Source of the DNA: Bacillota bacterium | GTDB taxonomy: Bacteria > Bacillota > Clostridia > Acetivibrionales > DSM-1351 | Direction: 5' to 3' | Assembly: GCA_023444055.1 (NCBI GenBank) | Contig: JAEZRV010000022.1 | Coordinates: forward strand, 1-64,000 | DNA: 64,000 nucleotides | Shown: positions 1 to 8,371 of the stretch, piece after piece | Numbering within the stretch: the stretch's first letter is position 1 | Layout: every line of letters begins with the position of its first letter | The notes under the pieces: model-generated | Told to the model about the DNA's origin: nothing | What the model saw: only the letters and a program-made list of their open reading frames with translations | Databases searched by the model: none | Program-made: the position numbers and the translations under genes

Positions 1-2
1 AG

Positions 3-164
3 GATGTCGAGTGTAATACGGTCGGCGGAAGTGCTTGTTCTGAACCGCAACTATTTCAGCGTCAATTTCGTGAGCTAGCCATAGATATATACTGCACGGG
101 AGTACTATTTAAGCAGTTTACCGTTGAAATATCATATTTTTTGTTTTGCAACATCCTCTTTTGA
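3..164 (+). other. Possible 3' end of a truncated coding region
   Basis: A frame open to the left edge runs 53 codons to a TGA. Its first half is richer in G+C than the following DNA, which suggests real coding sequence cut by the window edge. It contains the string SEPQLFQRQFRELAIDIYC, which I cannot assign to a family. It may also be a relic, because the last residues look like random AT-rich sequence. Low confidence. Confidence 0.25.
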
Positions 165-210
165 TTAAACTATATATCATTACTTTAAATAATGGAGGTC
201 GGTATGAGCT

Positions 211-1794
211 CTATGAATTCATAACCTTTTCAATTAATTGCTTAACACAATTATAGAAAGTCTTAACCACTAGATTATCATCAGCATCTTTCAATAACAG
301 AACCTCATTTGGTGTGTGCGGGTTCTGGATAGTTGGTCCTAAAGCTACTGCTTCCAACTTTTTATCTACCTGCTCTTTACCCGCATCTTTATATTTTTCA
401 ACAAAGGCAGCACATTCAAGTCCCGCATGGATAACTTCAGCTTTATATTGGGTACCATAGGCTTCACTATAAACCTCTTTAGCACATTTGAGTAGCTGGC
501 TGTTTTCATCCGGTTGCCACATAGGATAGCTGTCAATTTTCAGATCAACATAGAAACCATACTTCTCACCAGTTTTCTCGAGCTGGTCAAGCAGTTTTGA
601 AAAGGATTCGTTATCTGAGCTTCTGTTGGAAGAGCCAATTTCAATATCCCAGCCAGTACTTAGTTTTTTTATATTGGCTTGAAACAAATTAGTGGAAGTA
701 ATAACCAAACCTTCCTGTTCCAAGATGACACCAGTTGGCAGGTCATTTAAAATATTAATGAAAATTTGTGTTCCTTCAATATCTAAGCACTCCTGATTTC
801 CTAATGACAACACTTCAGTTTGATATTGATCTGGCTTTAATAATTGCTCCTCATCCCTTAAGGTTGATGCATATTTGTTGAATGCATCAACCAGAACTTG
901 TGCCAGATATTTCTGAACACTAACAACTACGCTGGCATCGGCCGGGATTGAATTGTCTGTTTTTGAATCCAGACGGTCAAAGCCTTGAAGTAGAAAAGAA
1001 AATTGATTAAAATTATTGTGTAGAAATACTGCAAGTGCTTTAATGGCATTCAATCGACCCTTGTTTATGTCAATACCTGAATGACCGCCTTTCAAGCCCT
1101 TAATTTCCAGTTTAACCCACGCCATATTCAGTGGTAAACTCGTCGTCATACTTTTGCGGGTATATTTCGTATCACACCCACCAGCACTTCCATAAATAAT
1201 AATTGGAAGATTTTCCGAATCCAGATTCAACATCTTATCGCCATTTAAATAATTTATATCAAAGTCCATTGCACCGCCCATATCGGTTTCTTCCTGAACA
1301 GTAAACAGGCATTCTATAGGATACTTTTCAAGACTTTCATCCTTAAGCAGCGCAAGTGCTGTTGCTACACCTATACCATCATCTGCGCCAAGAGTGGAAT
1401 CTCTTCCTGTTTTGTCCTTTGCCTTCAGCCATAAGGCCTGATCTTTTTCCACTATGGAAAGACTTAACGGGAATTCCATGTTGTCCGGATTGCAAACCAT
1501 ATCCATATGACCCTGCAGGATAATTGGTTTCTTATCTATGTAATCCCCCGTACCTGGGCGGAGTAATACAATATCTCTTTGGCCTAATTCTGTAGCCTTA
1601 TCGTTGTATAAAACAACCTGTGTATTTTTAATCTTTTTTGCTTCACTGATTACATAAGCCCTAACCGGGTCTTCATTCCTATCATCATCAGGATTTTGAT
1701 TACCGGATGGGTGGTCTAATCTGGTTATTCCATTGAAGTATTCATATACATCATCACAGCCAAATAACTCTTTAATTCCTGTAGCTTCTGTCAT
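211..1794 (-). CDS. pepD: Aminoacyl-histidine dipeptidase (PepD), M20 family
   Basis: A cytosolic zinc dipeptidase that cleaves beta-alanyl-histidine (carnosine-like) and other dipeptides. The 527 residues fit the family, though PepD is usually slightly shorter (about 485). Visible metal and catalytic motifs are GHMDMV (95-100, H96 and D98), LGADDGIG (135-142, bridging D138) and QEETDMG (168-174, catalytic Glu). The long middle part (about 210-400) is the lid/dimerisation domain of M20 peptidases. The start is supported by a GGAGG box upstream of the ATG. It is the last gene of a minus-strand operon, 18 nt after a C69 dipeptidase and behind an amino acid decarboxylase, so a role in peptide catabolism is likely. 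The family is certain; the substrate preference is inferred. Confidence 0.93.
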   Translation of the reverse strand: MTEATGIKELFGCDDVYEYFNGITRLDHPSGNQNPDDDRNEDPVRAYVISEAKKIKNTQVVLYNDKATELGQRDIVLLRPGTGDYIDKKPIILQGHMDMVCNPDNMEFPLSLSIVEKDQALWLKAKDKTGRDSTLGADDGIGVATALALLKDESLEKYPIECLFTVQEETDMGGAMDFDINYLNGDKMLNLDSENLPIIIYGSAGGCDTKYTRKSMTTSLPLNMAWVKLEIKGLKGGHSGIDINKGRLNAIKALAVFLHNNFNQFSFLLQGFDRLDSKTDNSIPADASVVVSVQKYLAQVLVDAFNKYASTLRDEEQLLKPDQYQTEVLSLGNQECLDIEGTQIFINILNDLPTGVILEQEGLVITSTNLFQANIKKLSTGWDIEIGSSNRSSDNESFSKLLDQLEKTGEKYGFYVDLKIDSYPMWQPDENSQLLKCAKEVYSEAYGTQYKAEVIHAGLECAAFVEKYKDAGKEQVDKKLEAVALGPTIQNPHTPNEVLLLKDADDNLVVKTFYNCVKQLIEKVMNS

Positions 1795-1812
1795 GCTCTT
1801 GCCTCCTCTGTT

Positions 1813-3510
1813 TTAGTACTGCGTAGGGCCTTCAAAATAACCCGCCTTGGAAAGCCATGCCTTTGGATAATCAATCCTGTTCATGATTGAGGTTGGCCCT
1901 GTGGTAGTGCAACCGTCATTATATTTGACTATAAGTCTGGTTGCCAATTGCCACCACTCTTTCACAACTTTTTCAAAATGACTGTTACTGAATTTATTGA
2001 GCTCATCCATGCATTTTTCACCGATTAATTTTTGTACTGTTTCTTCAGCTTCACGTTCAAGTTTTTGCTGAAGAACTTTTAGATCGCGCATCATATACTG
2101 ATAATTTAAATTAACGTAATTAGCCACAAAATTGAAAGCCCACCAAGCACTGTCTCCGTTAAATTCAAACTCAAGAAGATTCATAGTCTCCAGCTTTGAA
2201 GGCAGCTTCGGCACTGAACTATGGATAGGCATTAAGCAATTTGTAGCAGGACGATCCAGACCAATCCAGGAAATTGCTTCCTGCTGATTATTGACATACA
2301 TACCCTGATTAATCCAGAGGGTACCACAGCGGTATACCGAAATAGTTCTTTCCCATGCTCCAACAGGCTTATAAACATTTAAATTATTGGAATCGCCCTT
2401 GTCAGGATTGACCTCATACCTTACAGGATTTCTAAAAGGCCCTGCTCCTACCCCAATCGTCTGATCAAACTCAGTCCCTTCATAACTATCTCTGTATATG
2501 TCAGCTATTGCTAAAACAGATAGTTTTTCCTCAGGTTTAACTGAAAACGGATATGCACGTGTATAGCCGTCTTCTACCTTTGCAGGTAAATTTAAAAGTG
2601 GAGCAACCTTTGAAAAAGCACGCCATACTCTTCTCAAAGAATAGTACGGATGAGCATACTCGCCGTAAGAAACGGTTGGAAGCCAGTCAATTGAATCTTC
2701 CGTCTTAATCCAGCCTGCTTTTTGGCATGCAGCAAATAGATTTGATGAGTAAATTAAATCGGTGCGTTCTTCCCCTGTTTCACTTAATGAATTAAAATAG
2801 CCAGGTTCCAATTGGTTCAATTGCTTTTGGTCTTTTTGATTTTTATAAATATCTCTTATTCTGAATTCATTGGCAGAAACAAAGATTTCATCGTCAGGAA
2901 CTCGTTGCGCAACCCATATACCCGAAGTCCCATCCTCCTCATAGGCACACATTTCCATAACCCAACCTTCATCTGCATCGCCTAGTAAAAGCGTTTCACC
3001 AGTACCATAATAACCATATTTCAAAATTAAATTGCCAATCAGTTCAACTGCTTCCCGAGCCTTTGTACAGCGTTCTAAAGCCACTCTTGACAGTTCTGCA
3101 CTATAAAAAATCCTCTTGTTTGGATCTGGCTCAGGTGTACATTTTGCACCACAGGTACATTCCCCGATCATCAGGCCTTTTTCATTTATAATGCCATAGC
3201 TTGAATCAAAATAAGCATAAGTACTGCCATTATGACCAGGAATATTGCCAAGAGGCACACTTGGTGCATAACCTTCATCCAAGGTGTCATATCCATCTCC
3301 ACGATCTTTACCTATATATCTTCTTATTTCAGTGGAATTATATAGAGGATTTAAGCCCAAACTGGCGTTATCGTAATAAACATTCCTGGTGGGCATATCT
3401 AACGATGGAACTCTGATAATGCGGCCATCATCTATATCATCGTCTGAATGAGCGACAATAACTGAGCCATCCTTTGTTGCATTTTTTCCTACAATCATTG
3501 TTGTACACAT
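1813..3510 (-). CDS. C69 family dipeptidase (Ntn hydrolase)
   Basis: A peptidase of family C69 (U34, PepDA-like), which uses an N-terminal nucleophile. The protein begins MCTTMIVGKNATKDGSVI, so Cys2 becomes the catalytic residue after removal of Met1, and no signal peptide is present. The HSDDD at 21-25 and the NEKGL motif after residue 105 are typical of the N-terminal half. At 565 residues it is in the range of the larger clostridial members. It starts 9 nt after the decarboxylase gene ends and stops 18 nt before pepD, so the three genes are very probably co-transcribed. The pairing of two different dipeptidases suggests general dipeptide breakdown, supplying free amino acids to the decarboxylase. 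The exact substrate cannot be read from the sequence. Confidence 0.9.
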   Translation of the reverse strand: MCTTMIVGKNATKDGSVIVAHSDDDIDDGRIIRVPSLDMPTRNVYYDNASLGLNPLYNSTEIRRYIGKDRGDGYDTLDEGYAPSVPLGNIPGHNGSTYAYFDSSYGIINEKGLMIGECTCGAKCTPEPDPNKRIFYSAELSRVALERCTKAREAVELIGNLILKYGYYGTGETLLLGDADEGWVMEMCAYEEDGTSGIWVAQRVPDDEIFVSANEFRIRDIYKNQKDQKQLNQLEPGYFNSLSETGEERTDLIYSSNLFAACQKAGWIKTEDSIDWLPTVSYGEYAHPYYSLRRVWRAFSKVAPLLNLPAKVEDGYTRAYPFSVKPEEKLSVLAIADIYRDSYEGTEFDQTIGVGAGPFRNPVRYEVNPDKGDSNNLNVYKPVGAWERTISVYRCGTLWINQGMYVNNQQEAISWIGLDRPATNCLMPIHSSVPKLPSKLETMNLLEFEFNGDSAWWAFNFVANYVNLNYQYMMRDLKVLQQKLEREAEETVQKLIGEKCMDELNKFSNSHFEKVVKEWWQLATRLIVKYNDGCTTTGPTSIMNRIDYPKAWLSKAGYFEGPTQY

Positions 3511-3519
3511 AATTAGTTC

Positions 3520-5925
3520 CTACCTTTCTATCGTTGATACCAGCGTTTTAAAATATGTCTTTCCATCTTCTCCAATTTCCCTCTCTATACCATGAATATC
3601 TCCTTCATACCCTGGGAATTCGTTTTCAAAAGTCTGGCGTTTAATTAAATAATCCAATACTGCTGTTTTTTCGTCCCACTCTTCTTTATCTTTATTTTTA
3701 TAATCTTTATAAACATATTTGAAGGATTCCCCGCCCATCAACATAGGAATTCCCGGTGGATATGGTACTATCATTACGCCGGCAACACAATCCTTGTCTT
3801 TTTCCTTAAGCATTTCTTTAATTTCATCTAGTGTTTTATACATGACTTGACTTTTAACAACTCCACTATATGCCTTTGCTGGTGTAAAGACTTGCTTCGG
3901 AATATATTCAAAGGCTTTAGCCATGTCATCCATAAGTTTCAGCTCACATATCAACTTGTGCATATCTCCGCAATGTTGTTTCAGAGTCTTATTCTCATAC
4001 TTTTCAGGATACTTTTCAACAAGAGCTGGGAATACTTCAGATAATAGAGCACCTGAATCATAAAGCTGCTTAAACTTTAATAGCTCGGCAATCAAAGTAC
4101 CTTGTTTCCCTCTCGTCGTTCCTATTGAGTTGAGTAGCAACCAGGAATAATAGTCGGTTTTTTCGCACACAATGCCCTTATCTATTAAATAATTAGTTAC
4201 AACTGCAGCCGGAATAGCAATTTTTATACCATCCTTAAGTCCATTATTGGCATCAAAGCCGGGACATGTAAATGTCAACTTTGTGGGATCCAACATTGCA
4301 TAGGAATCACTGATATCAAAACCATGCCATTCTTTAGTTTCAGGACCAATAATCCAATTTTCCTGCTTAGTTAGTTCTTCATCAGTTTTATCGCTATCAA
4401 AAATATTCGGCTGCCATAATCCAAAGAACCAATTCTTTTCAGTATCAGGTCGATTAGCCTGTTCATTTTGTATAGACTGTATCTTGCGTCGAAGTTCAAT
4501 AGATTCTTTAATTATATCATCAAAAATAATATCTCCGTTATCTGCCATCATTTTCGAAGCAACTTCAAGGGAGGCAATCATATTATATTGAGGTGATGTT
4601 GAATTGTGCATCATATAAGACTCGTTCATACGGGTTGTAAACAGCTCTTTTTCATCTTGGTTTTCCAAGATATTTTGAGGTAATTTAATATGTAACATTG
4701 ATGCTTGCGAAAAGGCAGTAAGGAGTTTATGCGTAGAATGGGAAGCAAATATTAATTTTTTATCCTGCGGTGCCACATCCATTGCAAAATGATCTTTATA
4801 AACCGGATGGAATTTAGCGTAGGCATACCAAGCTTCGTCAAAGTGCCAGTTTTGAGCGCACTCCAATTTTCCAGCAACTTTTACTGCATTATAGCAAACA
4901 CCATCATAGGTTGAATTGGTTAAAGCTGACATCTTATAATAGTCCTGTGTATCATGTGGAATTTTGCTGAAATCCACAGGCCCTATGATTCCCATTTTAT
5001 TTCTCATTGGTATCATATATTCCGGACGGGCATTGGTAATGACCATTGCGTAATTTAAAGATTTATGGCAGTTACGATCAACAAGAGTGCTTTCATCTGC
5101 AGATACTTCACTTCTCCAAATAATCTGATTAACTGTTGATGTACCATTCAGAACATAAAATGTTTCACTTGCTCCAAATACTTTGGCCGAATATCCTTCG
5201 GCTTCTCCAACCAATCCGCTGTGATCCAGTAGAGAACCCAGTTCAGGAACAGATACCGATAAATCCGCCCTTAGAACGTCCTCTCCAAAAAACTTGTGAA
5301 AAGCTGTTCCGGAAGGGCTTCTAAGGAATCCTTGACCACCCATATGACCCGGTGTGTGCCATGCATATTTATATTCATTGACATAGTTGATTAATTCCTT
5401 GAAATACGGCGGTATAACGTTTTTTGAATAATCAATAACACTCCTTTCAATTCTTCCTGATAGAAATTCATAAGTGTCTGTAAACTTCCATATTGTCCCA
5501 TTAACTTTACTGAAAATAGCATTTGGAATATCCTCTACAGTCCCTTGCACAGTCATTAACATGATCGGTATGTAGTGATTGTACTTTCTGATTAGTTCTA
5601 CTAAAGCAATTGGATATTCATGAATTTGATCTAAACCATTTTGTTCATATTTTGGAATTTTATCTTTTAACCACATTCTATTCTTTATGCTTGTCTTCTT
5701 ACCATCGTTTTGAAGATCCCAATCCAATAAAATCGTACCCAAATCTTCCCTCGATTTGATAATATCACATGCATCACTATACGAGGATGAAAGTATTGTT
5801 GAGCAGTTCTGCTCAACATGAAGAATTTCCACTAACCTATCCAACCATTTACCTGTATCATTTTTCATACCAAGTTGATCGGAAATTATTAAGATGGGCC
5901 ATGAATGCTTATCTACTTTTTTCAT
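3520..5925 (-). CDS. Orn/Lys/Arg decarboxylase, large PLP-dependent inducible type
   Basis: A PLP-dependent basic amino acid decarboxylase of fold type I that would release CO2 and a polyamine or diamine. The N-terminal about 150 residues are the response-regulator-like wing domain of the large inducible enzymes. The PLP core runs from about 185, with HTPGHMGG (190-197), HFDEAWYAYAKFHP (361-374, cofactor-binding D363) and the Schiff-base lysine in SHSTHKLL (K400). The C-terminal domain follows from about 640. The 801 residues exceed the bacterial LdcI/SpeC type (about 715-755), with the surplus in inserts. A GGAGAG box supports the start. First gene of the dipeptidase operon. Whether arginine, lysine or ornithine is the substrate is not decidable here, and no antiporter gene lies nearby. 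Confidence 0.9.
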   Translation of the reverse strand: MKKVDKHSWPILIISDQLGMKNDTGKWLDRLVEILHVEQNCSTILSSSYSDACDIIKSREDLGTILLDWDLQNDGKKTSIKNRMWLKDKIPKYEQNGLDQIHEYPIALVELIRKYNHYIPIMLMTVQGTVEDIPNAIFSKVNGTIWKFTDTYEFLSGRIERSVIDYSKNVIPPYFKELINYVNEYKYAWHTPGHMGGQGFLRSPSGTAFHKFFGEDVLRADLSVSVPELGSLLDHSGLVGEAEGYSAKVFGASETFYVLNGTSTVNQIIWRSEVSADESTLVDRNCHKSLNYAMVITNARPEYMIPMRNKMGIIGPVDFSKIPHDTQDYYKMSALTNSTYDGVCYNAVKVAGKLECAQNWHFDEAWYAYAKFHPVYKDHFAMDVAPQDKKLIFASHSTHKLLTAFSQASMLHIKLPQNILENQDEKELFTTRMNESYMMHNSTSPQYNMIASLEVASKMMADNGDIIFDDIIKESIELRRKIQSIQNEQANRPDTEKNWFFGLWQPNIFDSDKTDEELTKQENWIIGPETKEWHGFDISDSYAMLDPTKLTFTCPGFDANNGLKDGIKIAIPAAVVTNYLIDKGIVCEKTDYYSWLLLNSIGTTRGKQGTLIAELLKFKQLYDSGALLSEVFPALVEKYPEKYENKTLKQHCGDMHKLICELKLMDDMAKAFEYIPKQVFTPAKAYSGVVKSQVMYKTLDEIKEMLKEKDKDCVAGVMIVPYPPGIPMLMGGESFKYVYKDYKNKDKEEWDEKTAVLDYLIKRQTFENEFPGYEGDIHGIEREIGEDGKTYFKTLVSTIER

Positions 5926-6432
5926 TTTACTCTCCTATTCGCTAATTTTTTTTAGACATCTTTAAAACTTTTTTTGTTGTTAATTGTTTTCACACCTGAA
6001 GTTTAATCAAAGTTTTTTTACATAAAGCCAAATAGGTTATTATCATAATTACTGTACTGAAGATACTGTTACCTTGCATCTTTTTGCTATTATTTAATGA
6101 CACAAACTCTTTATCAAAATCCTCAACATAATAATCACTAATAGCTCCATTAGGCTTTAAACAGAAGTAGTAAATATATTTACTTTTACATTTTAACAGT
6201 TTTATGTATATATGTCAATTTATTTTGTCATTTTAAATGACTTATATTAAACAGAAGATTTTCTCTATAATTTTATTGAACAGCTAATTGCTACAAATAG
6301 TCATAACCACCCCGGCTCTACTTTTATGTATGTCGGTTAAAATACCTTTATTGTACTTTTCATGGTAATATATACCTAAAGCATGTCAAATACAAATATT
6401 AGTTTCATAAAATATATAGCAAACAAAATTAT
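5926..6432. other. Long AT-rich divergent intergenic region
   Basis: About 500 bases between the divergent decarboxylase operon and the ECF sigma factor gene. No convincing coding region, RNA gene or riboswitch was seen. It must carry the promoter of the decarboxylase operon, but I see no strong consensus. Confidence 0.5.
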
Positions 6433-6457
6433 TGAACCTTTTTTATTTTTTTGTCTC
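6433..6457 (+). promoter_or_regulatory. Possible ECF-type autoregulatory promoter
   Basis: TGAACC, then a 14-base T-rich spacer, then GTCTC, about 45 bases before the sigma factor start. This resembles the TGAAAC ... CGTC pattern of Firmicute ECF promoters and would allow autoregulation. The spacer is slightly short and the region is T-rich, so this is tentative. Confidence 0.35.
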
Positions 6458-6500
6458 TTATATAGATAAGGAGCTCCAAAATTATGGAAGGAGATATTGA

Positions 6501-7094
6501 ATGGAAAATACAGAAATTATAAAGAAATGCCAACTTGACAATATTGAGGCATTTACTGAGTTATATAAAATATATGGACAAAAGGCTTTCCGAACTGCTT
6601 TCTTTATAGCAGGAAATAAGCAATTAGCTGAAGACATTGTTCAAGAAGCTTTTACACAATGCTTTTTAGAGATTAAAAGCTTAAAGAATCCAGAACTTTT
6701 TAATAGCTGGTTCTACAGTATTCTCGTGAGAATGGGATGGAGAATAACTAGTAAATGTAAAAATGTACTGCTAAATGAAACCAGTATTTTAGAAATTGAA
6801 TTGTTGAAATCACATGAGAATACTGAAAGCTCAATCTTACAGAAAGAAATTCATACAAAAGTAAATGAAGCTCTGCAGACATTAAATATTACACATAGAA
6901 CTACTGTAATTCTTTTCTATTACAATCAGTTATCCATTAAAGAAATATCAGAGATAATGAATTGTTTTCAAGGTACAGTAAAATCAAGATTGCATACTGC
7001 CAGAAAGCTGATTGGTAAGGCTCTTGATAAATATATGTGCACTGATTATTCTGGTGTTAAAAATTTAGAAAAGGAGTGTTTAAATAATGAATAG
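6501..7094 (+). CDS. ECF (sigma-70 family) RNA polymerase sigma factor
   Basis: An extracytoplasmic-function sigma factor of 197 residues. Region 2 covers about residues 10-80, with FTELYKIYGQKAFRTAFFI and the conserved EDIVQEAFTQCF core that binds the polymerase and the -10 element. Region 4 covers about 125-180, with the helix-turn-helix SIKEISEIMNCFQGTVKSRL. AAGGAG lies 7 bases before the ATG. Its stop overlaps the next gene by 8 nt, which couples it to a membrane protein that is probably its anti-sigma factor. A TGAACC ... GTCTC element upstream could be its own target promoter. The C-terminal extension of about 15 residues is unassigned. Confidence 0.93.
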   Translation: MENTEIIKKCQLDNIEAFTELYKIYGQKAFRTAFFIAGNKQLAEDIVQEAFTQCFLEIKSLKNPELFNSWFYSILVRMGWRITSKCKNVLLNETSILEIELLKSHENTESSILQKEIHTKVNEALQTLNITHRTTVILFYYNQLSIKEISEIMNCFQGTVKSRLHTARKLIGKALDKYMCTDYSGVKNLEKECLNNE

Positions 7095-8022
7095 ACTCGA
7101 CATAGATAAAGTGATTGAAGATTCTTTAACCATGAGACTAAACAACTATGACCCTAGCGACGAAGTTTTTGCTAGAGTTATAGATAACTTAAGTAATACT
7201 GAAAAAAAAGTCCATAGTAGAAGTAGCAAGATATGTTTCAACCGTAATAAACCTTTAAAGCTAATAGTTAACTTTATGTGTGGATTGATTATATTTTGTA
7301 GCTTATCAGTTATTATTTTTCCAGAAGCTAGGGTATTTGCTACTAACACTATCAATACAATAAAAACAATTTTTGTTATAAATGATAATGGTGAAATTAT
7401 AGAAAAAGGACAGGATGTGCCCTTACTAAATGACGGTTTCGGAATGCCAACAGATTTAAATGATAGTGATTTAGAGCAAAAAGTCGGGTTCAAAGTTATT
7501 TTTCCAAGTACTCTGCCTGACGGATTTAGTTTATTAGGTAAAAATATAGGATTGTTTTTAGGAAAGGATATTAGTTATGAAACAAATGAAAGAATTAGTT
7601 CAATATGCAAAAAAGCTATTCTCAATGACTCTGAGTTAGAAAAGCTAAAAGAGTATAATCCCTCAAGATATGCAGGTGGAAAATACTCTAGTTCAGATGG
7701 TGAAATAATTTTGTGTGCATTTAAATCAACCGATAAGTACTACAAATCTATTGAATATCTAAAAAAATCTAAATGTAATTACAAAGAAATTAAAATAGGT
7801 GATATTGAAGGAATTTGGTTGGAACAAAAAAGGCCTGTGTACCCTAATGGTGATATGACTCAAAAGCCTATAGAGGTTATCAATACTTATGATATGTTTT
7901 GGGTTTCAAAGGATTTATTGTATTATATGAGTACTAGCGATAATAAGGATATAAATAGAATCTGTTTATCTCCTGAAATGGGGATAAGGATCGCAGAATC
8001 ATTTATGTTAAGCCAAAAGTAG
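7087..8022 (+). CDS. Single-pass membrane protein, probable anti-sigma factor
   Basis: 311 residues: a cytoplasmic N-terminal part (1-57), one membrane helix (about 58-79, KLIVNFMCGLIIFCSLSVII) and a large outer domain. The layout matches clostridial sigma-associated proteins with a DUF4367-like extracellular domain, whose sequence is only loosely recognisable here. The start overlaps the sigma gene by 8 nt (TAATGAATAG), which implies translational coupling. By context the N-terminal part would hold the sigma factor at the membrane and the outer domain would sense an envelope signal. No zinc-binding HxxxCxxC motif is visible in the N-terminal part, so it is not a standard ZAS-type anti-sigma. 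The anti-sigma role is inferred from operon position and topology. Confidence 0.72.
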   Translation: MNRLDIDKVIEDSLTMRLNNYDPSDEVFARVIDNLSNTEKKVHSRSSKICFNRNKPLKLIVNFMCGLIIFCSLSVIIFPEARVFATNTINTIKTIFVINDNGEIIEKGQDVPLLNDGFGMPTDLNDSDLEQKVGFKVIFPSTLPDGFSLLGKNIGLFLGKDISYETNERISSICKKAILNDSELEKLKEYNPSRYAGGKYSSSDGEIILCAFKSTDKYYKSIEYLKKSKCNYKEIKIGDIEGIWLEQKRPVYPNGDMTQKPIEVINTYDMFWVSKDLLYYMSTSDNKDINRICLSPEMGIRIAESFMLSQK

Positions 8023-8099
8023 ATTAGAGTACACCAGATTAACTAACAGAAACTTAGACGCTGTAATAAATTTTATGTATGAGACATAGAAAATACTCC

Positions 8100-8335
8100 T
8101 TGCAGAGTACCAATAGTGTCCAACTTTATGTCCGCACCCCCGGATGAAAATAATCTTGTGTATGGCGGTAAGGAAATACTCCTTCTTGGCAAGAATTACA
8201 AATAACAATTGTCAAGGAGGAGATTTTTATATCAACCTTATCAAAGGAAGATGCTGTGAACTATTATTTTAAGATGGGAACATTTATTTGTATTCACTTC
8301 AAATCGGTGACACAAGGCTGCAGAGTTGAATGATT
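8100..8335 (+). pseudogene. Degraded mobile-element-like patch
   Basis: The gap after the sigma operon contains a GGAGGAG box (about 8216) followed by a short frame reading STLSKEDAVNYYFKMGTF that decays into stops. A nearby string (TCCAACTTTATGTCCGCA, about 8118) is similar to one at about 21513 (TTCAACTTTATGTCAACA). This looks like the 5' end of a lost transposase gene with one element end. The family cannot be named. Confidence 0.3.
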
Positions 8336-8371
8336 TCTTTTTAACAAGTTTACCCAATATTTTACCTATGA

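Noticed and set aside
8008..8208. Minus-strand frame of 66 codons
   Set aside because: It starts with TTG without a ribosome binding site and covers the tail of the sigma operon and relic DNA.
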